Origin: Conus ventricosus
Taxonomy: Eukaryota; Mollusca; Gastropoda; Neogastropoda; Conidae
Reading direction: 5' to 3'
Length of the DNA stretch: 64,000 bases
NCBI GenBank assembly: GCA_018398815.1
Contig: JAFLJL010013983.1
Location: forward strand, 1 to 64,000
The position numbers and the translations under genes are program-made. The notes below the pieces were generated by a model, which did no database searches, was not told the DNA's origin, and saw nothing but the letters and a program-made list of their open reading frames with translations. Every line of letters starts with the position of its first letter. Position 1 is the first letter of the stretch. Below, one piece after another: positions 33,501 to 42,700 of the stretch.

Positions 33501-35258
33501 TAACACGCTCAAAAGATCACCTAAAGATGTTGGATTAAAGCGGTAGTGTCAGCATGTTGTAACACTCTCAATAGATCACCTAAAGATGTTGGATAAACGG
33601 GGTAGTGCCAGAACAAGGAGGAAAGTCGCTTCTTCTTCCTGGGCACACAATGTACATAAGGAGAATCAGTTATGCTACACATTGATAGGTATGCATCAAT
33701 TAGATCAGTTATAAGACGCAATCGTTTTCTTGATCACCTAAGCTGAACTGCCCTTTCAGTTCATTCCATCAAACTGGGATGCCATGTCGTAGCTGCCATT
33801 GGTGTGGCCAGCTTCCCTGCAAGCACTCTTGTCACTGCTTGATTCCATTTTTGGATGCAGTGCCACGCACCACTGTCCCAAGCGTTTTCTGTATGCATTA
33901 ATTCTGTAACTGTATTTGACTTGATATTGCTTTAAAATCTGTCTAATTCCTTCATACATAAAAAAACGGTTCTTGTGAAAACAGAATATTTTTCTCTAAA
34001 TTTCTCACAAGCAATCAAATCCATTTTTTTCGTTTACCAAATCTTTTAACCTGGCAAATATTTGCATCCATCCACTTCTCCTCAAAGGTTTTTTTTGTCT
34101 CGTGAGATTTTAGCATCATAGTAGATGTGTTCAGAAAGAAATTTTGTTTAAAGTCAACAGCACATTAATCATATTATTCTCTACAGTGCTTTGCAACCAA
34201 GAATAGAATTGTTACGTTTTTGCATAATGTTGTTAGCATATTCTTAGCAAAATCTATATTATAACCATTACTTTTCTGGACCAGCATTGACATATACTGC
34301 TCAGATGCTCGAGCGACCTGGGAGAACACGTGTATGTTGTTAGAGTAGCACAGACATGTTAAGACGAACAGGTCTTTCTGTAGGCCATTTACCGTACAAC
34401 ATGGGCACGAAATCCTCCTCTCTGGTCAGGTACTGGGGGTCAATCAAGGGGGGGTCCTGGGGTCGGGAGGACTGCAGTCTCACAGTGCCCACACTGAGGG
34501 GCGGAGGAGCTTGGGGAGACAGGACACCCCGTTGTGGTTGACTCGGGCCTTCAGCCTGGCGCTCTCCTGAAACAGAGCGTCTGCTTCGTGTTCACATTGT
34601 AATAGCTCTCTCCTGAAACATACGTCTGCTTCGTGTCCATATTGTAATGGCGCTCTCCTGAAATATAACGTCTGCTTCGTGTTCACATTGTAATAGCTCT
34701 CTCCTGAAACATAACGTCTGCTTCGTGTTCACATTGTAATAGCTCTCTCCTGAAACATAACGTCTGCTTCGTGTTCACATTGTAATAGCTCTCTCCTGAA
34801 ACATAACGTCTGCTTCGTGTTCACATTGTAATAGCTCTCTCCTGGAACACAGCGTCTGCTTCGTGTTTCACATTGTAATAGCTCTCTCCTGAAACAGCGT
34901 CTGCTTCGTGTTCACATTGTAATAGCTCTCTCCTGAAACATAACGTCTGCTTCGTGTTCACATTGTAATAGCTCTCTCCTGAAACATAACGTCTGCTTCG
35001 TGTTCACATTGTAATAGCTCTCTCCTGAAACAGCGTCAGTCTTATATTCATTTTGTATGGTTCTCTCCTCAAGCAGAGCGTCAGCTTTGTGTTCACTTTG
35101 TCAGAGCTCTCTTCTTAAGCATACCGTCAGCTTTGTGTTCACTTTGTGATGGCTTTCTCCTCAACACAGTGTCAGATGTGTGTGTCTGTGTGAAGGGTTT
35201 TTCCTCAATACAGTGTCAGATGTGTGTGTGATGGCTTTTCCTCCTCAACCAGTGTCAG

Positions 35259-35319
<61 letters not shown>

Positions 35320-35454
35320 TTTTCTCCTCAACACAGTGTCAGATGTGTGTGTGTGTGTGTGTGTGTGTATGGTTTTCTCCTCAACACAGGTGTCAGATGT
35401 GTGTGTGGTGGTGTGTGTGTGTGATGGTTTTCTCCTCAACACAGTGTCAGATGT

Positions 35455-35517
<63 letters not shown>

Positions 35518-35624
35518 TGGTTTTTCTCCTCAACACAGTGTCAGATGTGTGTTGTGTGATGGTTTTCTCCTCACACAGTGTCAGATGTGTGTGTGTGATG
35601 GTTTTCTCCTCAACACAGTGTCAG

Positions 35625-35698
<74 letters not shown>

Positions 35699-35815
35699 GT
35701 GTGTGTGATGGTTTTCTCCTCAACACAGTGTCAGATGTGTGTCCTCTGTGAAGGGTTTTTCCTCAACAGTGTCAGATGTGTGTGTGTGATGGTTTTCTCC
35801 TCAACACAGTGTCAG

Positions 35816-35877
<62 letters not shown>

Positions 35878-38017
35878 TGGTTTTCTCCTCAACACAGTGT
35901 CAGATGTGTGTGTGTGTGTGTGTGTGATGGTTTTTCCTCCTCAACACAGTGTCAGATGTGTGTTGTGTGTGTGTGTTGTGTGTGTGGTGTGTGTGTGTGA
36001 TGGTTTTCTCCTCAACACAGTGTCAGTGTGTTGTGTGTGGTTGTGTTGTGTGTGTGTGTGTGTGTGTGTGTGTGATGGTTTTCTCCTCTAACACAGTGTC
36101 AGATGCGTGTCTGTGTGATGGTTTTTCTCCTTAACACAGTGCCAGATGTGTGTCTGTGTGATGGTTTTCTCCTCAACACAGTGTCAGATGTGTGTCTGTG
36201 TGGTGGTTTTCTTCTTAACACAGTGTCAGATGTGTGTCTGTGTGATGGTTTTCTCCTTAACACAGTGTCAGATGTGTGTCTGTGTGATGGTTTTCTCCTT
36301 AACACAGTGTCAGATGTGTGTCTGTGTGATGGTTTTCTCCTGAACAGTGTCAGATGTGTGTCTGTGTGATGGTTTTCTCCTTAACACAGTGTCAGATGTG
36401 TGTCTGTGTGATGGTTTTCTCCTTAACACAGTGTCAGATGTGTGTCTGTGTGATGGTTTTCTCCTTAACACAGTGTCAGACGTGTGTCTGTGTGATGGTT
36501 TTCTCCTTATCACAGTGTCATATATGTGTCTGTGTGATGGTTTTCTCCTCAACACAGTGTCAGATGTGTGTCTGTGTGATGGTTTTCTCCTTAACACAGT
36601 GTCAGATGTGTGTCTGTGTGATGGTTTTCTCCTTAAACACAGTGTCAGATATGTGTCTGTGTGATGGTTGTCTCCTTAACACAGTGTCAGATGTGTGTCT
36701 GTGTGATGGTTTTCTCCTTAACAGTGTCAGATGTGTGTCTGTGTGATGTTTTCTCCTTAACACAGTGTCAGATGTGTGTCTGTGTGATGGTTTTCTCCTG
36801 AACAGTGTCAGATGTGTGTCTGTATGATGGTTTTCCTCCTGAAACAGTGTCAGATGTGTGTCTGTGTGATGGTTTTCTCCTTAACACAGTGTCAGATGTG
36901 TGTCTGTGTGATGGTTTTCTCAACACCGTGTCAGATGTGTGTCTGTGTGATGGTTTTCTCTCCTTAACACAGAGTCAGATGTGTGTCTGTGTGATGGTTT
37001 TCTCCTTAACACAGTGTCAGATGTGTGTCTGTGTGATGGTTTTCTCCTTAACACAATGTCAGATGTGTGTCTGTGTGATGGTTTTCTTTTTAACACAGTG
37101 TCAGATGTGTGTCTGTGTGATGGTTTTCTCCTTAACACAGTGTCAGATGTGTGTCTGTGTGATGGTTTTCTCCTTAACACAGTGTCAGATGTGTGTCTGT
37201 GTGATGGTTTTCTCAACACAGTGTCAGATGTGTGTCTGTGTGATGGTTTTCCTCCTTAACACAGAGTCAGATGTGTGTCTGTGTGATGGTGTTCTCCTGA
37301 ACAGTGTCAGATGTGTGTCTGTGTGATGGTTTTCTCCTTAAGACAGTGTCAGATGTGTGTCTGTGTGATGGTTTTCTCCTTAACACAGTGTCAGATGTGT
37401 GTCTGGTGGAGCGTATCGTTGTGTCGCCGTGCCGCTATGCCGCCGTCCCGCTGTGCCGCCGACCCGCTATGCCGCCGTCCCGCTGTGCCGCCGACCCGCT
37501 ATGCCGCCGATGAAACGAATAACCCCTAACCCTAACCCTAATAACCCTACCCTAACCCTACCCCTACCCCTAACCTACCCTAACCCTAACCCTACCCTAA
37601 CCCTAACCCTCACCCTAACCTAACCCTAAGCCCGCCTCTAAAGCGGCATAGCGGGTCGGCGGCACAGCGGGACGGCGGCATAGCGGGTCGGCGGCATAAC
37701 GGGTCGGCGGCATAACGGGTACCTCCCGAGTGTCTGTGTGATGGTTTTCTCCTTAACACAGTGTCCGATGTATTTTCGTTTCACCCCAGCTCTCTCCCGC
37801 AGATAAAAAGCCTCGGATTTGTGTTGATTTGTTACGGCTCTCCCTTGACATACAGCATGCAGAAGATAAGTGAAGCTTGTGAGACCTCAACTCTAAAGGC
37901 AGTTTGATAAAAGATATAGTCACTCACCGAGTGTAGATGAATGTTTTAAATTTAACAATCTCACAGGCATGGCTCAAACACAGCTAAATGGTTATATCAG
38001 CCTTGTCCAGAGAAGGA

Positions 38018-38108
<91 letters not shown>

Positions 38109-39369
38109 GGTGTGGTGACATGATTATGGATTATGATTGACTGTACAGTACCTCGGGTTTGACTTTGAGCATTGAAACCCAGTCCATCAGAAAGGTCGTC
38201 ATGAACACCTGAACATCGGGGAAGTCTGCCTTCCTCAGGTCCTCATTGCTGCCAAAGAAGGCAATGGCCGCCACACCCCAGGGCGCACGCAGAACACCTG
38301 GTGAACAGCCAGCCATACAGTAAACAGCTGTACAAGTGAATCCATCAACAAAGTGGCTCAATGCACACAGCAATAACTGAATGCTGCAAAGCTGTGAGAG
38401 TACAACTTAGTTTGGGTTGAAATGGCCGGGTTACGCATGAAAAGGAAAGGTAGAAACTACTGACCAGCGCTGGACAACACGTGTAAGTCATCTCTTCTTC
38501 AGTCCACAACGTTTGACAACAACTACAGACAGAAAGACAAAGAGACAGCCAGCCAGACAGATTGATAGAGAGACAGACAGAAGCAGCAGCTGAATCACCC
38601 TAATGGACAACCATCATGGCGACAAGTGTATTACGGCCAAGCACAACAACACACAATCCACCCCTCTGGTCCCTAGGTCCCATCGCTACCTTCTCCAAAC
38701 AAGTGGTATCTGAGATACTCCCTCCAGCTGGACAGCTTCTCCGGGTGATGCCCATAGAGGAGTTGATGCGAATACCGTAGTCCACATACATATGATCCTG
38801 AAGATTCTCCCCGACAGGGAGATCTGCTTGTGTGGGATCTGCAGGGACACACCGAACACAAACGGGTGATAATCTGCATGAAGCATGGAGAAACAGAGAG
38901 CACAGACGAAGATGATCTATATACACTCTGATCTGCACACTCACCACACAACACACACACCAAACACACACACACAACACACATACACACACACACAAAC
39001 ACTCTCTCTCTCTTCTTCTCTCTCTCTCTCTTCCTTTCTCTCTCTTCTCTCTCACACACAACACACACTCACCTTTCTCCCACCCCTCACAGACACAATC
39101 ACAACACACAAACACACACAACACACACACAACACACAACAAAACACACACACACCACACACACACACTCACCACACACACACTCACTCACTCACTCACT
39201 CACCCCTGGTTTTGTAGTGTTTCTTAGGACCGAATGCCAAGACTAACTTCAGGATCTGTTCAGGGGGAGCCGACCGTTCTGCGACAGGATGACCTCCTTC
39301 TGGCCTTACTTTTGACACCTTGTCTTCCGGGTCACCTCCACTCTTCCGCCCGTCCTTTTGATGCAACAC
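30382..39369 (-). CDS. GMC oxidoreductase (choline/glucose dehydrogenase-like), six C-terminal exons
   Basis: FAD-dependent GMC enzymes oxidise alcohols such as choline or glucose. The exons in transcript order are 39,369-39,204, 38,838-38,690, 38,297-38,152, 34,566-34,393, 31,274-31,049 and 30,577-30,382. All are bounded by GT-AG sites and join in matching phase. Motifs in order: [63 protein letters not shown] and KMGD, then [19 protein letters not shown] with the catalytic Asn. About 350 residues are present against roughly 580-620 for the family. The N-terminal Rossmann fold (GxGxxG) must lie beyond 64,000 or be missing. Several one-base indels break the frame, mostly in homopolymers, so a polished sequence may be intact. 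Family certain, substrate unknown. Confidence 0.9.
30578..31048 (-). other. Intron between the last two GMC exons
   Basis: Donor AG|GTGAGTGTG at the upper edge and CAG acceptor at the lower edge. It contains loosely repeated ATGGATCAA / AACACA...GT segments at about 30,640-30,880 and is the only long intron of this gene without a clear minisatellite. Confidence 0.8.
31049..31274 (-). CDS. GMC penultimate exon (catalytic His motif)
   Basis: Begins [19 protein letters not shown] and ends [16 protein letters not shown] at a consensus donor. The total length fits the phases of both neighbours. Between these ends about 25 codons are out of frame: in the shifted frame the minus strand reads [17 protein letters not shown], the family motif with the catalytic His. 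Two compensating one-base changes are implied, a missing T near 31,159 and an extra T near 31,097. Copy A carries TGTAAG at the second place. Confidence 0.9.
31425..32395. repeat. 32-bp minisatellite, copy C
   Basis: About 30 units with AGTTGTTAAAGC and AGCATTGAAGTGTACCC. Period 32 bp. Unit types differ mainly in the four bases after ACCC (ATTA, AGTA, TGTA). Confidence 0.97.
32820..33610. repeat. 58-bp minisatellite, copy C
   Basis: About 13-14 units, period 58 bp (GATCACCT at 33,223 and 33,281). Units at the left edge are the most diverged, and those from about 33,160 onward are nearly identical, as expected from expansion on one side. Confidence 0.97.
34393..34566 (-). CDS. GMC exon with GTVRL and DPQYL motifs
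   Basis: Acceptor GTTTCAG|GAGAG above, donor ACG|GTAAAT below, 174 nt. Reads [20 protein letters not shown], then LRP, then in the next frame [20 protein letters not shown] followed by [13 protein letters not shown], a typical GMC segment before the substrate-binding C-terminal part. One extra C in the CCCC run at about 34,498-34,501 would keep it in frame and also restore the phase with the next exon. Copy A shares the four-C version. Confidence 0.9.
34567..35040. repeat. 46-bp minisatellite carrying the exon's splice acceptor, copy C
   Basis: About ten units with GTCTGCTTCGTGTTCACATT and CTCTCTCCTGAAAC. Read on the minus strand every unit contains GTTTCAG|GAGAG, the acceptor and first bases of the adjacent exon. 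The array therefore arose by duplication across the intron-exon boundary, and transcription meets about ten copies of the acceptor before the one in use. Confidence 0.9.
35041..35150. repeat. Transitional units between the 46-bp and 42-bp arrays
   Basis: Units such as TTCTCTCCTCAAGCAGAGCG plus TCAGCTTTGTGTTCACTTTG are intermediate in sequence between the two arrays, showing that the 42-bp unit is a diverged form of the 46-bp unit. Confidence 0.75.
37406..37730. mobile_element. Insertion with telomeric repeats between inverted GC-rich repeats
   Basis: A 325-bp block interrupts one 42-bp unit. The left part (37,429-37,511) is a tandem of 16-bp units CCGCTATGCCGCCGTC / CCGCTGTGCCGCCGAC. The right part (37,643-37,720) is the same unit in reverse complement. 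Between them (37,521-37,629) are degenerate CCCTAA repeats. TGTCTG occurs on both sides (37,400-37,405 and 37,731-37,736), consistent with a 6-bp target duplication, though the array itself contains that word. There is no ORF. It may be a small non-autonomous element or a filled double-strand break. Copy A has the site empty. Confidence 0.85.
37521..37629. repeat. Interstitial telomeric repeat (CCCTAA)n
   Basis: About 18 units of CCCTAA with variants CCCTA, CCCCTA and CCCTCA. The sequence type is that of most animal telomeres. Confidence 0.95.
37771..38020. other. Tail of the 9-kb block, copy C
   Basis: Unique intron sequence with no coding content recognised. It matches 13,451-13,697 and 28,567-28,805. 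Confidence 0.7.
38021..38107. repeat. GA microsatellite
   Basis: (GA)n with a single interruption near 38,062. The equivalent place is a gap in copy A and a C run with GA-rich noise in copy B. Confidence 0.97.
38152..38297 (-). CDS. GMC exon with [11 protein letters not shown] and FPDV motifs
   Basis: Acceptor TTCACCAG above, donor GAG|GTACTG below, 146 nt, frame intact. Reads [20 protein letters not shown] then [20 protein letters not shown]. This is the GMC segment in which a Gly-rich loop is followed by a (Y/F)PD(V/I)Q motif. It enters in phase 1 from the preceding exon and leaves in phase 0 to the exon at 34,566. Confidence 0.93.
38298..38689 (-). other. Short GMC intron
   Basis: 392 nt with donor G|GTAGCG and acceptor CACCAG. 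It contains a purine-rich AGACAG/AGCCAG patch at 38,526-38,590. Confidence 0.8.
38690..38838 (-). CDS. GMC exon with VGENLQDH motif
   Basis: Acceptor CCCTGCAG above, donor GAAG|GTAGCG below, 149 nt. Reads [20 protein letters not shown], continues to SSMGIT, and then one base later [19 protein letters not shown]. One extra C in the CCC run at about 38,745-38,747 rejoins the halves and also makes the exon phase match its neighbours. VGxNLQDH is a hallmark of GMC enzymes. Confidence 0.93.
38839..39203. repeat. Intron with CT- and CA-rich microsatellites
   Basis: CA-rich 38,936-38,999, CT-rich 39,000-39,052, CA-rich 39,053-39,203, ending in a CTCA tetranucleotide run at 39,180-39,203. On the transcribed strand that run gives tandem GTGAG words directly at the donor of the exon above, so several overlapping GTGAGT donors follow exon end 39,204. 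Confidence 0.85.
39204..39369 (-). CDS. GMC exon with KEVILS and GPKKH motifs
   Basis: Acceptor CTTGCAG above, donor G|GTGAGT below, 166 nt, most 5' exon visible. Starts VLHQKDGRK. After two or more frame losses it shows KEVILS, then [20 protein letters not shown]. In the family this is the second GMC signature, normally ending in SGIG before P. Here SGIG is replaced by LAFG with about one extra residue, which may be error or divergence. Confidence 0.8.
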
Positions 39370-39724
39370 CTGCAAGCCAAAATTTAAGTTACTGGTTGTA
39401 AGATGGAGGGGTGTGGTGGGTGAAGGGGGGTATTAAAAAGGGATTAAGATCGGGCTAGGGGAAGAGGTGGATGGTAGGGGAGGGTTTAGGGTGGAGGAGG
39501 AGGTGGTGGGTAAAAGAGAATTAAGATGAGGGCTAGGGGAAGAGGGGATGGTAGGGAGAGAACGACAGGGGGCCAAGGTGGGCAGAAGGTTTGGAGAAGA
39601 AGAAGAAGGAAGGAATAGGACGGTTGGAAGAAGGTTTTGGAAATGCGTAACGGCCTTGGGTGGCAATGATGTGATATGCATCGTTTCTAAGGCGCACAGC
39701 ATTATGGAAGACGGTGCCATCCCT
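39370..39724 (-). other. G-rich intron start with an 80-bp imperfect duplication
   Basis: Two copies of ATTAAGAT(C/GA)GGGCTAGG followed by GGAAGAGG and GATGGTAGG, about 80 bp apart (39,443 and 39,520). No exon is recognised. It leads into the long array. Confidence 0.7.
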
Positions 39725-42700
39725 CTCCTTCCTCCACTCCTCCATCCCTGAACTTGATCATGCATCACCTTTTACCTCCTCCATCCCTGAACTGCATCAC
39801 TTTACTCCTCCATCCCGGAACTGCATAACTTTACCCTCCATTCTGACTGCATCACTTTTTCTCCATCCCTGAACTGCCTCTCTTTACTCCTCCATCCCTG
39901 AACTGCATCATTCTTTACTCCTCCAATCCTGTTCTGCATCACTTTACTCCTCCATCCAGGAACATGAATGCTCACTTTACTCCTCATCCCGAACTGATCA
40001 ATTTATCCTTCATCCTCGAACTGCATTCACGATAAATCCTCAATCCCTGAACTGCACTCAATTTACTCCTTCATCCCCTGAAATCTGCATCACTTTATCC
40101 TATCCCTGAACTGCATCACTTTTACTCCTCCATCTCATGTACTGCATCACTTTACTCTCCATCCTTGAACTGCATCAGGTATCACTGTACTACTCATCCC
40201 TGAACTGCATCATTTACTCTCATCCCTGAACTGCATCACTTTTATCCTCATATCATGAACTGCATCACTTTAATCCTCATCCCGGGTGAACTGTATAATT
40301 TACTCTCCATCCTGAACTGACATCATGTTTCTCTTTACTCCTCCATCCCTGAACTGCATCTCTTTTCCTCCATCTGACCGGCCTCAGGTATCACTTTATC
40401 CTCATCATGAACTGTATCACTTTACTCCTCCTCCCTGAACTGCATCACTTTATCCTCCATCCCTGACCAGATCTCTTTACTCCCTCCATCCCCTGAACTG
40501 CATAGGATATCACTTTACTCATCCATCCTGAACTGCATACTTTTGCCCTCCATCCCTGAACTGAATCACTTTACTCCTTCCATCCCTGAACTGCATCACT
40601 TTATCATCCATCTGAACTGCCATCACTTTATCCTCATCCCTGAACTGCATCACTTTACTTCCTCCATCCCTGAACTGCATCACTTTACTCCTCCATCCCT
40701 GAACTTTGCATTCCTTTTACTCCATCCCTGAACTGCATCACTTTAATCTCATCCCTGAACTGCATCACTTTACTCTCCATCCCTGAAACTGCATCAATTT
40801 AATCTTATCTTGAACTGCAGCACTTTACTCATCATCCTGAACTGCCATCAGTTTACTCCTTATCCCTGAACTGCATCCACTTTACTCCTCCATCCCTGAA
40901 CTGCATCACTTACTCCTCCATCCTGAACTGCATACTTTACTCCTCCATCCCGTGAAACTGCATCCACTTTGACTCTCCATCCCTGAACTGCAGCAGGTAT
41001 CATTTACTCCTCCATCCTGAACTGCATCATGCTTACTCTCCCATCCCTGAAATGCATAACTTTTTCCTCAATCTCTGAAATGCTTCACTTTACTCCTCCA
41101 TCCCTGAACTGTATAACTTTACTCCTCCATCTGAATTGCATCATGTATCACTTTAATCTCATCCTGAACTGCATCACTTTTACTCTCTCCATCCCTGAAC
41201 TGAATCAGGTATCACTTACTCCTCATCCTTGAACTGGATCACTTTACTCCTCCATCCCTGAATGAATCACTTTACTCCTCCATCCTGACCTGTATCCACT
41301 TTATCCTCTTCCCTGAACTGCATCAGGTTTTCACTTTTAATCCTCCATCCCTGAACTGCTCACTTTAGCCGCCATCCATGATCTGCATAACTTTACTCCT
41401 CCAATCCCTCGAACGGCATCACTTTCTCCTCCATACCTGAACTGATACTTTATCTCCCATCTATGAACTGACATCACTTTACTCTCCATCCTGTAACTGA
41501 TCACTGTACTCCTCCATCCCTGAAAATGCATCACTTTACTCCTCCATCCCTGAACTGCAGCACTTTACTCCTCCATCCCTGAACTGCATCACTTTACTCC
41601 TCCATCTGAAACTGCATCACTTTACGCCTCCATCCTGAAACGGGAATTCACTTTTAATCCTCCTCCTGAACTGCTAAATTTTCTCCTTATCCATGAATGA
41701 TCACTTTACTCCTCCACTTCCTGCACTGCATCATTTACTCCTTCATCCCTGAACTGCTTACTTATCCTCCATCCTGAACTGCATCTCCTTTACTTCTCCA
41801 TCCTGAATGTTCACTTGTCTCATCCATCTGAACTGATCACTTTTACTCCTCCATCCCTGAACTGCATCAGTATCTCTTTATCTCCATCCCAGAACTGCTT
41901 CACTTTATCCTCCATCCCTGAACTGCATCCAATTTATCCTCATATCACTGAAACTGCATCAATTTACTCCTCCATACCTGAACTGTATATATATTTATCA
42001 TCCATCCCTGAACTGCATCTGTATCACTTTATCCTCCATCATGTTCTGCATTTACTTACTCTCCATCCCTTGTCTGATCAGGTATCACTTTTCTCCTCCA
42101 TCATGAACTGTTATCACTTTACTCATCATCCCTGAAACTGCATCACCTTTACTCTCTCCATCCCTGACCTGAATACACGTTATCCTACATCCCTCGAACT
42201 GGCATCAGGTATCACTTTACTCTCCATCCCTGAACTGCATTCACTTTAGCCTCCATCCTGAACTGCATCACTTTACTCTACCATCCTGATCGGGCATAGG
42301 TATCACTTATACTCCTCCAGCCCTGTAAACTGCATTACTTTACCTCATCACTGAACTGCGTCACGTTACTCCTCCCATCCCTACTGAACGTAATCACTCT
42401 TTACGTTTCCATCCTGAACTGGCATCAGGTATAACTTTACTCTCCCCTTCCCCCCATCCATGGAACTGTATCAGTAAACTTTCCTCTTCATCCCTGACTG
42501 CATTCAGTATCACTTTACTCTCCATCCATGAACTGTATCACTTTATTCCTCTATCCGAGAACTGCATATGTATAGTTTGACTCCTCCATCCCTGACCTGC
42601 CTCAGGTTTCCCTTACTCCTCCATCCCTTGAACTGGCTAACATACAGGTATCACTTTACTCCTCATCTGAACTGCATAAGTCTGTACTTTACTCCTCCAA

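Larger units (their letters stand above)
31275..34392 (-). other. Intron made largely of two minisatellites
   Basis: 3.1-kb intron with donor G|GTAAAT at the upper edge and acceptor CACAG at the lower. More than half of it is the 32-bp and 58-bp arrays. The segments 32,396-32,815 and 33,611-34,392 are unique and show no further exon. Confidence 0.8.
35150..37770. repeat. 42-bp minisatellite with GT expansions, copy C
   Basis: Period 42 bp (GATGGTTTT at 36,368 and 36,410), with GATGGTTTTCTCCTTAACAC and AGTGTCAGATGTGTGTCTG. From 35,250 to 36,075 the GTGTGT part of several units has grown into (GT)n tracts of 20-80 bp. From 36,100 on units are nearly identical. Because 42 is a multiple of three, three frames per strand can stay open. 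These are not genes. Confidence 0.97.

Noticed and set aside
33756..33959. Minus-strand [10 protein letters not shown] as an extra GMC exon
   Set aside because: It resembles the EGIR helix of GMC proteins, but the two flanking exons already join in phase across this region (LYG to IRQCQRL), and no proper acceptor precedes it.
35180..36091. 303-codon open frame of Cys/Val-rich repeats ([10 protein letters not shown])
   Set aside because: It is the 42-bp array and its GT tracts read in frame; 42 is a multiple of three, so long open frames appear on both strands. There is no non-repeat start or context.
36805..37326. 173-codon 14-residue-repeat open frame
   Set aside because: Same array effect; it lies in an intron of a gene on the other strand.
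37429..37519. Open frame through the GCC-rich arm of the telomeric insertion
   Set aside because: Low-complexity Arg/Pro/Cys peptide produced by the 16-bp units.
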